Of a stretch of DNA of 35,567 nucleotides, positions 8,427 through 15,078 are shown one piece after another. Location: the NCBI GenBank assembly GCA_030747675.1, contig JASLKH010000095.1, positions 1 to 35,567 of the forward strand. Reading direction: 5' to 3'. The notes beneath the pieces were generated by a model. That model made no database searches, was not told the origin of the DNA, and saw only the letters and a program-made list of their open reading frames with translations. Positions within the stretch are counted from its first letter, which is position 1. Every line of letters begins with the position of its first letter. The position numbers and the translations under genes were made by a program. The DNA comes from Candidatus Thalassarchaeaceae archaeon (lineage in GTDB: Archaea; Thermoplasmatota; Poseidoniia; Poseidoniales; Thalassarchaeaceae).

Positions 8427-9359
8427 TCAGTGGACGTTTTCTTCTAACCACCGTTCAGCATCGATTGCTGCTGCACATCCTTGACCTGCAGCAGTAATGG
8501 CTTGTTTGTATCGTGTATCAACGACATCACCAGCAGCAAATACACCAGGGACATTGGTCATAGTATGCTCTGTGTGGATTAAATAACCCTCATCATCAGT
8601 ATCAACTTGTCCACCAAGGAAACCAGTAATGGGGGTATGTCCAATCGCAATGAATGCACCCGTACAGGATATTCCGTGCTCGCTTCCGTCTCTAGGGTCT
8701 TCAAGAATTGCGCCTGTTAATCCATTATCATCAGACAACCATTTCTTGACTTGCCTGAATGTCTGGATTTCGATTTTGGGATGGTTCGCAGCCCGCTCGT
8801 ACATTACTTTCGAAGCACGGAACACATCTCGTCGATGGATGAGAGTCACCTTGGAAGCAAATCTAGTTAGGAACGTTGCTTCTTCCATAGCAGAATCTCC
8901 ACCACCTACAACTATGATTTCTTCATCTCGGAAGAAGGCACCATCACAAGTTGCACAGGTCGAAATTCCTCGGCCCTTTTGTGCATCTTCCCCTTCTACA
9001 CCGAGCCAGATGGCTTCTGCGCCAGTACAAATAATCACAGAATGAGCAAAGAATTCTTCCCCTTCAGTTTCAATTTTGTATGGTTGTTGACTGAAATCAA
9101 CACTGCCAACATTTCGATCTTGTACCTCTAGGCCAAACCTTTCGGCTTGTGTTCGTAGGTCCATCATCATCTCAGGTCCACCTATTCCTTTTGGATATCC
9201 AGGGAAGTTCTCAATATCGCTAGTAAGCATTAACTGTCCACCCGACATGTAGCCTCCAAACATTAGAGGGTTCAGCATTGCACGGGCAGTGTAAAGGCCA
9301 GCGGTATATCCAGCAGGGCCTGAACCAATGATAATCACGTTGCGCACATCTTGGCTCAT
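8427..9359 (-). CDS. trxB: Thioredoxin reductase (NADPH, FAD)
   Basis: About 310 residues from the preferred start MSQDVRNVIIIG. An in-frame upstream ATG (9389) would add a Cys-rich ten-residue leader and is less likely. Motifs in order: FAD-binding GSGPAGYTAGLYTARA, redox centre CATCDG near residues 134-139, NAD(P)-binding VGGGDSAMEEA near 155-165, and the C-terminal FAD motif AAGDVVD. This is the low-molecular-weight thioredoxin reductase family and it should reduce thioredoxin in the cytoplasm. It is the first gene of the minus-strand run and is divergent from the YdjM-like gene across a 66-nt gap. Confidence 0.95.
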   Translation of the reverse strand: MSQDVRNVIIIGSGPAGYTAGLYTARAMLNPLMFGGYMSGGQLMLTSDIENFPGYPKGIGGPEMMMDLRTQAERFGLEVQDRNVGSVDFSQQPYKIETEGEEFFAHSVIICTGAEAIWLGVEGEDAQKGRGISTCATCDGAFFRDEEIIVVGGGDSAMEEATFLTRFASKVTLIHRRDVFRASKVMYERAANHPKIEIQTFRQVKKWLSDDNGLTGAILEDPRDGSEHGISCTGAFIAIGHTPITGFLGGQVDTDDEGYLIHTEHTMTNVPGVFAAGDVVDTRYKQAITAAGQGCAAAIDAERWLEENVH

Positions 9360-9425
9360 AGGATGTTGGCAAGAACGACATCTCTTCAACCTTCACTGAG
9401 CGCCCCCAGAACGGAGCGGAAGTAA

Positions 9426-9971
9426 ATGGATGTCATTTCACACTGGTTCATGGGTTCAGGAGTAACCCAGGGGCGAGCAAAATTTTGGGTAGCAGGTTCA
9501 ATGGGTGTGTTGCCAGATTTACTGGTTTTCGTTCCAAACACAATCATTTTGTTATTGAGTGGAAGTTCACGACCGGATGTTGATGATTCAACTGTTACAG
9601 GGGACTTTGGATGGTATGCATGGGAAGCTTACCAAATCACTCATAGTTTGTTTTGGATTACCATCGGTTTTCTTTTCACTTGGTGGTATTTTGAGAAAAA
9701 AGGAGTCAATCAATACTTTTTCACTAATTCCAGTCTATCAGCACGAGATGCTTCTTTTTGGTTATGGCTTCCATGGTTGTTGCATATACTGAACGATATC
9801 CCAACTCATACTAAGCAATTTTTCCCGACACCTTTTGTCGCCCCAATTAGTGATATCACCTTCGATGGAGTTCGGTGGTCAACTCCTTGGGTTTGGTTCA
9901 CAAACCTGGCCATTATTTTGGTAATATGGGGAGTAGTATTTTATCAAAAGAAAAATGTCCATAATTCATAG
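9426..9971 (+). CDS. YdjM/DUF457-like membrane protein (putative metal-dependent hydrolase)
   Basis: A 181-residue multi-spanning membrane protein with helices near residues 20-45, 70-90, 112-125 and 155-175. Conserved polar positions resemble the YdjM/DUF457 family: an early HW at residues 6-7, PDLL near 30, THSLFW near 72-77, and LLHILNDIPTH around 118-128 followed by PTPF. In that family the His/Asp positions are thought to bind metal, but activity is poorly characterised. The cupin gene follows 15 nt after the stop, probably in the same transcript. Function unknown; the family assignment comes from motif spacing only. Confidence 0.7.
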   Translation: MDVISHWFMGSGVTQGRAKFWVAGSMGVLPDLLVFVPNTIILLLSGSSRPDVDDSTVTGDFGWYAWEAYQITHSLFWITIGFLFTWWYFEKKGVNQYFFTNSSLSARDASFWLWLPWLLHILNDIPTHTKQFFPTPFVAPISDITFDGVRWSTPWVWFTNLAIILVIWGVVFYQKKNVHNS

Positions 9972-9986
9972 AGCAGGGGTAGTAAT

Positions 9987-10346
9987 ATGGGAAAGATAAA
10001 TTTGAAAGAAAAGTTGGATAAATTTTCAGATCATTGGTCGCCCAAGGTGATTGCTGAAATGAATGATTACCAATTCAAATTAGTTAAAATAAAGGGCGAC
10101 TTTGTGTGGCATAATCATACAGATACAGACGAGGTTTTCATCGTGCTTGAAGGCTCAATGAAAATTGAATTTGAGAATGAAACAATTGAGTTGGATGAAG
10201 GTGAAATGTATGTGGTTAGAAAAGGGGTTGAACACAAACCATATGCAGAAAATGAGTGCAAGGTTATGCTCGTAGAGCCACGTGGGGTTGTAAACACCGG
10301 GGACATAAAAGGTAATCTCACAGCATCAAATGATGTATGGGTTTAA
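9987..10346 (+). CDS. Small cupin-domain protein
   Basis: A 119-residue single-domain cupin. Motif 1 appears as HNHTDTDEVFIVLEG (about residues 42-56), giving the HxH...E metal ligands and the conserved glycine. Motif 2 appears as GEMYVVRKGVEHKP (about 72-85) with the final metal-binding His. The full ligand set suggests a metal-binding cupin, but such stand-alone proteins range from isomerases and dioxygenases to sugar-binding regulators, and the sequence does not decide between them. An AGGGGT stretch before the ATG may serve as a ribosome-binding site. It lies just downstream of the YdjM-like gene. Confidence 0.88.
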   Translation: MGKINLKEKLDKFSDHWSPKVIAEMNDYQFKLVKIKGDFVWHNHTDTDEVFIVLEGSMKIEFENETIELDEGEMYVVRKGVEHKPYAENECKVMLVEPRGVVNTGDIKGNLTASNDVWV

Positions 10347-10374
10347 TCTCCATTAAGCCCATGGTAGGCATTAG

Positions 10375-10383
10375 AATTATATC
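10375..10383 (+). promoter_or_regulatory. TATA-like box for the 10405 gene
   Basis: The stretch aattatatc is centred about 25 nt upstream of the ATG at 10405, with purine-rich bases ahead of it. That spacing fits an archaeal TATA box driving a leaderless or nearly leaderless transcript. No Shine-Dalgarno is visible before this start, in agreement. Confidence 0.5.
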
Positions 10384-10404
10384 TACAATTAAAGTAGAAT
10401 CATT

Positions 10405-10794
10405 ATGCCTGAAGATGAAGGTTCTCCACTTGTAATTGCAGCAAGTCTTCTTTTACTAGTCAGCATCGTTTTTTGGATTGTGGGCTTTTTAATCTCAACA
10501 GGTAATTTAGGGGATTATAACCAAACATCAGGGCCGATGGCTGTCTCAGATGCATGTTGTACAGGATTGTGGGTAATGGGTGTGGGTTTGATTAGTTGCA
10601 GCATCGGTAGTGGATTATTAATTTCAGGAGGTGTGTTCGAGGGGGTAAAAGCAAGCCCAGTAGTTTTACATCAAAATCCAGCAATTCCTAAGGCTACCTC
10701 GATCACTGTAAAACCGGTACTCCCTAAGGCTGTGAAAATTGAGCAATCTACGGATACTTCTACTGAAGAAGAATCGATATTTTTAGAAGATTAA
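10405..10794 (+). CDS. Small two-helix membrane protein, unknown function
   Basis: A 129-residue protein with two clear hydrophobic helices, about residues 11-32 (IAASLLLLVSIVFWIVGFLI) and 55-78 (a Gly/Ser/Cys-rich helix with GVGLISCSIGSGLL). The C-terminal tail of about 50 residues is soluble, Pro/Lys/Val-rich, and ends in an acidic stretch (EEESIFLED). I recognise no family. A TATA-like box about 25 nt upstream suggests its own leaderless promoter. Its TAA stop overlaps the stop codon of ribH on the other strand within the four bases TTAA. Confidence 0.75.
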   Translation: MPEDEGSPLVIAASLLLLVSIVFWIVGFLISTGNLGDYNQTSGPMAVSDACCTGLWVMGVGLISCSIGSGLLISGGVFEGVKASPVVLHQNPAIPKATSITVKPVLPKAVKIEQSTDTSTEEESIFLED

Positions 10795-11189
10795 GACATT
10801 GAAGAAATGGCAGCTATTGCTGCTCTCGCGTGCGGCTCTAATCTGGGGCTAATGTGTTCGGTTTCGGCCCCCGGTCCGATGATTCCGAGGCCAACAGGTT
10901 TGTTCCAAGTGAGTTGTAAGTCGATAATACTCTTAATCACAGCCTGGCCCATAGCAAGTCCATGTTGTGTTTGACCTTTTTCGATAATACCAAGGCATGC
11001 GGCACCAGATATATTCTCTCTGGACAATAATCTATCCAGAGCGAGAGGGACTTCCATTGCACCTGGTACCCATACAATCTCAACAATTTCTAACCCTTTC
11101 ATTTTCGCTTCATCAGATGCCCAATCCAACATTTTGGTAACTTCAACTTTGTGAAAAGACCCACAAACAATTGCTATATTCAAAATCAC
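10791..11189 (-). CDS. ribH: 6,7-dimethyl-8-ribityllumazine synthase
   Basis: A 132-residue protein matching archaeal-type lumazine synthase, which condenses 5-amino-6-ribitylaminouracil with 3,4-dihydroxy-2-butanone 4-phosphate. The substrate loop VWVPGAMEVPLAL lies near residues 40-52. GIIEKGQTQHGLAMGQAV (about 68-85) contains the His that acts as proton acceptor in the family. Length is typical of the short archaeal form. It starts with GTG at 11189, overlapping the ribE stop as GTGA, and is the last gene of the ribB-ribL-ribE-ribH operon. Confidence 0.93.
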   Translation of the reverse strand: MILNIAIVCGSFHKVEVTKMLDWASDEAKMKGLEIVEIVWVPGAMEVPLALDRLLSRENISGAACLGIIEKGQTQHGLAMGQAVIKSIIDLQLTWNKPVGLGIIGPGAETEHISPRLEPHARAAIAAISSMS

Positions 11190-11782
11190 ACTTCCTTACT
11201 CGCCATCACACGTTTGACAGTCTCGACAACCGTTTGAGTCATTGCATCTATTTCGATATTTACTGAAGAGCCTGAGGTCTTCGAACCCAAAGTGGTCAAT
11301 CGCAAAGTTTCCGGAATGATGTGGACCTCAAACCCACCTTCTCCGTCGGTTTTCCCAACTGTTAGAGATATACCATCAACAGCGATGTATCCTTTTTCAT
11401 GAATGAATTCTGCAATGTGAAGGGGTGCTATTATCTTGTAATCCTGATTTACAACAGATTTTATTTGAGCGGTAGATATAATGTGGCCAGAGAGAATATG
11501 CCCTCCTAGTTCGTCCCCCATGCGCATTGCCCGTTCCACATTAACATCTGAACCGACATTTAATTCTCCGAGAGTCGTCCTTTTGAGAGTCTCAGGAATG
11601 AGATCAAAAGTAACCTCGTTCTTTATTGATGTAGCTGTGAGACAAACACCATCAATTGAAACCGAACCACCTATTTCCAATCCCTCCTTGGATGGAATTT
11701 CGATACCAAGAGTAGTGATATTCCCTTTTCTTTCGAGGCTCTGTATTCTTCCACGACCTTGCACTATACCAGTGAACATCAT
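11186..11782 (-). CDS. ribE: Riboflavin synthase, bacterial type (two lumazine-binding domains)
   Basis: About 197 residues with two tandem lumazine-binding barrels. The first begins MFTGIVQGRGRI and contains SIDGVCLTAT, then GELNVGSDVNVERAM and GGHILSGHI; the second contains YIAVDGISLTVG and NIEIDAMTQTV. This is the trimeric bacterial/eukaryotic riboflavin synthase fold. Many archaea use an unrelated lumazine-synthase-like enzyme, so horizontal acquisition is possible. Two adjacent ATGs (11782 and 11779) are possible starts, and MFTG at 11779 matches family starts. A GGAGGTGA Shine-Dalgarno is embedded in the last codons of ribL, indicating translational coupling. Confidence 0.95.
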   Translation of the reverse strand: MMFTGIVQGRGRIQSLERKGNITTLGIEIPSKEGLEIGGSVSIDGVCLTATSIKNEVTFDLIPETLKRTTLGELNVGSDVNVERAMRMGDELGGHILSGHIISTAQIKSVVNQDYKIIAPLHIAEFIHEKGYIAVDGISLTVGKTDGEGGFEVHIIPETLRLTTLGSKTSGSSVNIEIDAMTQTVVETVKRVMASKEV

Positions 11783-12243
11783 TGTTCACCTCCTAAGTTC
11801 CCCATCCTCTTCTGTGCCCATTGGAGTGTCAGAATTTTGTCGATGATCTTTCGAGTGCCATCTAGGTCTTCAGACAATCCCCCTACACGGACTAATTTGA
11901 TATGTTCAAATCCTCTTTCATCAAGCCCAACTCGAATAGCTGCTTCAGCATGTTCTTGGTCGTACCCCAACGCAATGATGTCTGGTTCCACCAATGGTAA
12001 GATTTCATACATTGGCAGTGAGGGTGGATTCCCAATAATTGCATGGTCAACGGGCTTTAGCCCCGCCACCATTCTTTTTCTCAAGTCATGACTTGTTACC
12101 GGTTCGTGTTTTCGCATTCGAACTGTGTCATCGTGCGCCACAACAACGGTCAGATGCTCTCCGAGTTTTTTTGCTTCTTCTAGGTAATGCAAATGCCCAG
12201 CGTGCAATAAATCAAAAACACCAACAGCCATTATTCGAGCCAT
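11779..12243 (-). CDS. ribL: Archaeal FAD synthetase (FMN adenylyltransferase)
   Basis: About 154 residues of the cytidylyltransferase-like nucleotidyltransferase family. The motif GVFDLLHAGHLHYLEEAKKLG lies near residues 8-28 (the HxGH nucleotide-binding signature), VVVAHDD near 34-40, and the GGLSEDLDGTRKII segment stands in the place of the usual SSTxI motif. The archaeal RibL family adenylates FMN to FAD, and its position inside a riboflavin operon supports this over a glycerol-3-phosphate cytidylyltransferase. The preferred start is ATG 12243, preceded by GGAGTGA; a GTG at 12252 overlapping the ribB stop is an alternative. Its C-terminus LGGEQ encodes the ribosome-binding site for ribE. 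Confidence 0.9.
   Translation of the reverse strand: MARIMAVGVFDLLHAGHLHYLEEAKKLGEHLTVVVAHDDTVRMRKHEPVTSHDLRKRMVAGLKPVDHAIIGNPPSLPMYEILPLVEPDIIALGYDQEHAEAAIRVGLDERGFEHIKLVRVGGLSEDLDGTRKIIDKILTLQWAQKRMGNLGGEQ
11786..11793 (-). promoter_or_regulatory. Strong Shine-Dalgarno for ribE inside ribL
   Basis: On the minus strand the bases read GGAGGTGA, an excellent anti-16S match located 3 nt before the tandem ATGATG of ribE. The same bases encode Gly-Gly-Glu at the end of RibL, so coding and initiation signals overlap. Confidence 0.8.
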
Positions 12244-12248
12244 GTGGT

Positions 12249-12959
12249 TCACTCCAACTCCATAGCATTCATTATGTCGTCGCCAGTTAGCATTGGGATA
12301 TTATTTTTCTTTGCATAAGCACGTGCATCTTCGACAGATAAGGCCCTGTCGCCATTTGGTTGCAACATTTCTGCACCGATGGTGCAAGGTGCTAGTCCGG
12401 CAAGTCTTGCAATTGCAACAGCCAGTTCGGTATGCCCTTGTCGTGATGATAGTCCCCCTGGGGATTCTCTGCATAGGGGAATGTGCCCCGGCGTTCTGAA
12501 TTCTTCCCCTAGGGCAATAATTGCCAACCCTGAATCTTTTCCTAGCATTTCTCCGGCTAATTCTCCGAACCTGCGCGTAGTCAGTGCTCGATCATGATCG
12601 GTAATTCCAGTGTACGTGTCCCTATGATTCAAGGAAAGCGTGAATGCAGATTTTGAATCATATTGCAAATCGTTGGTAATAAGTGCTCCAAGTACAGGGT
12701 TTTCTTTTACCAGAGCTGGGTGTGTGTGAATATCCTGTAACCAAGGTAAGCCAAATTTTTCTCCTATATCATTTCCAATTGCAAGAAAAAGAAGTCCTCC
12801 ACAATCTTGCCTCAAGCGTCGCATAATAGCTGGTGTGGCTGCTGCCGCAGGCCATAATAAATCAGTTTCACATTCTCGGAAATCCGAATCAAAAACCATC
12901 ACTGGATCTCCACGAGAAAAAGCCTCAATGGCAAGAGATAGTTGCTCAGAAGGTCGCAT
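12249..12959 (-). CDS. ribB: 3,4-dihydroxy-2-butanone 4-phosphate synthase
   Basis: About 236 residues, full length for the single-domain enzyme that converts ribulose 5-phosphate to 3,4-dihydroxy-2-butanone 4-phosphate plus formate. The acidic loop DSDFRECETDLLWPA, near residues 25-40, stands in for the usual DxxxRENEGD metal-binding loop. TGITDHDRALT occurs near 119, and FRTPGHIPLCRESPGGLSSRQGHTE near 155-179 is the family signature. ATG 12959 is the preferred start; GTG at 12968 would add three residues. It is the first gene of the riboflavin operon and faces the FG-GAP gene across the divergent gap. No FMN riboswitch-like structure was recognised upstream. Confidence 0.93.
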   Translation of the reverse strand: MRPSEQLSLAIEAFSRGDPVMVFDSDFRECETDLLWPAAAATPAIMRRLRQDCGGLLFLAIGNDIGEKFGLPWLQDIHTHPALVKENPVLGALITNDLQYDSKSAFTLSLNHRDTYTGITDHDRALTTRRFGELAGEMLGKDSGLAIIALGEEFRTPGHIPLCRESPGGLSSRQGHTELAVAIARLAGLAPCTIGAEMLQPNGDRALSVEDARAYAKKNNIPMLTGDDIMNAMELE

Positions 12960-13146
12960 ATTGCTCACTCTGCCTCAACCCCCGGAGGGGCTTTTGAACC
13001 CCGTTCTTTTCGGTAATTGATGGTCGGTTGTATTACTACGTTTCACTCTCTAAATCGGGGGCGATATGCCCCCTCTTTATTGTTCAATGAGGTTTTCCAA
13101 TATGCCCGAAAATTGAAGCCATGTGGCCGCTCGTAGTTATTTGAAT
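12960..13146. other. Divergent intergenic region, ribB / FG-GAP gene
   Basis: About 190 nt between the preferred starts. It holds a short CCCC-GGA-GGGG inverted repeat at 12980-12990 and a CCCGAAAATTGAAG stretch near 13104 that could contain a BRE-like element, but no convincing TATA box for either gene. No small gene or RNA was recognised. Confidence 0.5.
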
Positions 13147-15078
13147 ATGCCACGTCGTAGCCAAGTTCACCCGATAATAGTGCTCCTAATGTTCTGTTTG
13201 AGCAGCATTCCTGCTTCAGCGGACACCGGCGACACCTTGCCTGCGTTTGATGAAGTTACAATTGGTTCTGGTTTCGAATTTATTGATTCAGGTCCAACGA
13301 CCATTTGGTCGTCATATGGCCCAGGTGTGGCGTGGGGAGATTATGATGAGGATGGTGATCAGGATGTGTTTATTACAGCACGATTCGATCATTTAGGTCA
13401 AGAAACTGCAGAATTGTTGGGGTATTCACACTTTTCTGAGATTCCATCCAATTCTTCTGATTTTATTGCATTGGATGAGAATGCAACAGGCACAACTCAC
13501 TTGATGAGAAATAATGGTGATGGGACTTTCACAGATGTTTCGGAAAGCAGCGGTATTTCAACTGATAACTCAACAACACTTGGTGCTACATGGGCCGATT
13601 ATGATGGTGATGGTGATGTTGATTTGTATCTGTCAAATTATGGACATGCAGACTTAGAAAATCCCTATGGCACCGGTGCTGCCAATCAGATGTACAGAAA
13701 TGTGAATGGAACATTCGTTGATGTTACGATTGAATCTAATCTTGGCAACCCTGGTCATTCCTCAGCATCGGTTTGGGCAGATTATGATCACGATGGAGAT
13801 TTAGATTGTTATTCAATGAATTTCGGAATGATTGATGAATATACTAATCAAGCTAGAACAGAGAGTAATATCTTGTATCGAAATGAGGGCGATTCAAATG
13901 GTGATGGAATTCCCGAATTCAGTGACGAAACGAAAGAGGCTGGCGGAGTATATGGTCAAAAAGAATCTGCAGGGGCTGATTTCGAGACGTTTATCGGTCC
14001 AGCATTAACAATTCAATTAACCGGCCCCGTGAATCCAAGCGCCCAGATGTCATTCCCTGCAGGAATACGAGAAGAACCCACAGGGTCGGGAATGTCATGG
14101 GCTGCTGTTTGGTTCGATGCTGATGGAGATGGTTGGGAAGATTTGTATATTGCAAGTGATTTTGGTACTTCACCATTGTATCGTAATAATCAGGATGGAA
14201 GTTTTGAAATTGTTACAGCAGAATCTGGTTTGAATAAGCAAGGGACAGGAATGGGTGCACATGCCGCTGATATTGATAATGATGGTGATTTAGACCTATG
14301 CCAATCGAATTTCGGGCCGAATTTTTTATGGAATAATATGGGTGATGGCACTTTTTCAGAGGATTCTGAGATCTTAGGTTTACACACTAACACATTGGTG
14401 AATTGGGATTGTCATTTCTTTGATTTTGATTTGGATGGAGACCTGGATTTGTGGTTTGGTGTTGGCCGAATTAATCTTTACATTTCTAGCCAGTATAATT
14501 CCCTTTACCGAAATGATGGAGATACCAATGGTGATGGCTACATTGAATTCACAGATGTAGCTGCAGAGATTGGTTTGTCTGAAGATGACAAAACTATGGG
14601 TGTTGCTCTTGCTGATTATGACAATGATGGCGATTTAGATTTGTTACTCGCTCATGCCGACCGTTCTCCCCGTTTGTGGAGAAATAACGCTGTTGAATCC
14701 GGGGGTGGACAATGGATCAAAGTCCAATTGCATGGTGCTGGAGCATCATTGGGTGGCTCCAACTCGAATGGAGTAGGTTGTTTAGTCACTATTACTTTGG
14801 AAGATGGAAGTATATTGAATCAGCACGCGTATGCAGGTGATGGTTTCCTCGGTAATGGGGATCCTAGCGTATTTTTTGGTCTAGGAAATCAAAGTATATC
14901 TGAAATCTCAGTGACATGGTCGACTGGACACATCCAGTCACTTTCGAATATTACTGAGAATTCAGTTATTGACATTTTCGAGATTGTTCCTGATGAGCCA
15001 TCTTCGAATAATTTCTCAATGTTCTTCAATATCATTATGGTACTGTCAGTTGCCTTTTTGCTATACAATCGCCTGTGA
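13147..15078 (+). CDS. Exported FG-GAP/VCBS repeat protein with ASPIC/UnbV domain and C-terminal anchor
   Basis: About 643 residues from ATG 13147; an in-frame GTG at 13123 would add eight. A signal peptide (IIVLLMFCLSSIPASA) is followed by seven FG-GAP/VCBS repeats of the form ADYDxDGDxDLY, at about residues 63, 149, 210, 322, 373, 425 and 489. Each has a DxDxDG calcium-binding loop, and together they suggest a beta-propeller. An ASPIC/UnbV domain follows (about 520-595; WIKVQLHG, SNGVGCLVTI, GDGFLGNGDPSVFFGLG, ISVTWSTGHIQSL). A single C-terminal helix anchors the protein outside the cell. The architecture resembles CRTAC1-like proteins. It ends one base before the convergent heme peroxidase gene, and the two may act in the same compartment. 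Confidence 0.92.
   Translation: MPRRSQVHPIIVLLMFCLSSIPASADTGDTLPAFDEVTIGSGFEFIDSGPTTIWSSYGPGVAWGDYDEDGDQDVFITARFDHLGQETAELLGYSHFSEIPSNSSDFIALDENATGTTHLMRNNGDGTFTDVSESSGISTDNSTTLGATWADYDGDGDVDLYLSNYGHADLENPYGTGAANQMYRNVNGTFVDVTIESNLGNPGHSSASVWADYDHDGDLDCYSMNFGMIDEYTNQARTESNILYRNEGDSNGDGIPEFSDETKEAGGVYGQKESAGADFETFIGPALTIQLTGPVNPSAQMSFPAGIREEPTGSGMSWAAVWFDADGDGWEDLYIASDFGTSPLYRNNQDGSFEIVTAESGLNKQGTGMGAHAADIDNDGDLDLCQSNFGPNFLWNNMGDGTFSEDSEILGLHTNTLVNWDCHFFDFDLDGDLDLWFGVGRINLYISSQYNSLYRNDGDTNGDGYIEFTDVAAEIGLSEDDKTMGVALADYDNDGDLDLLLAHADRSPRLWRNNAVESGGGQWIKVQLHGAGASLGGSNSNGVGCLVTITLEDGSILNQHAYAGDGFLGNGDPSVFFGLGNQSISEISVTWSTGHIQSLSNITENSVIDIFEIVPDEPSSNNFSMFFNIIMVLSVAFLLYNRL

Noticed and set aside
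11779-12243. Glycerol-3-phosphate cytidylyltransferase
   Set aside because: The same nucleotidyltransferase fold, but the position inside the riboflavin operon favours FAD synthetase.
13501-14680. Tandem DNA repeat
   Set aside because: The recurring GATGGTGATGG-like sequence is explained by the FG-GAP calcium-loop codons (DxDGDxD), not by a DNA-level repeat.
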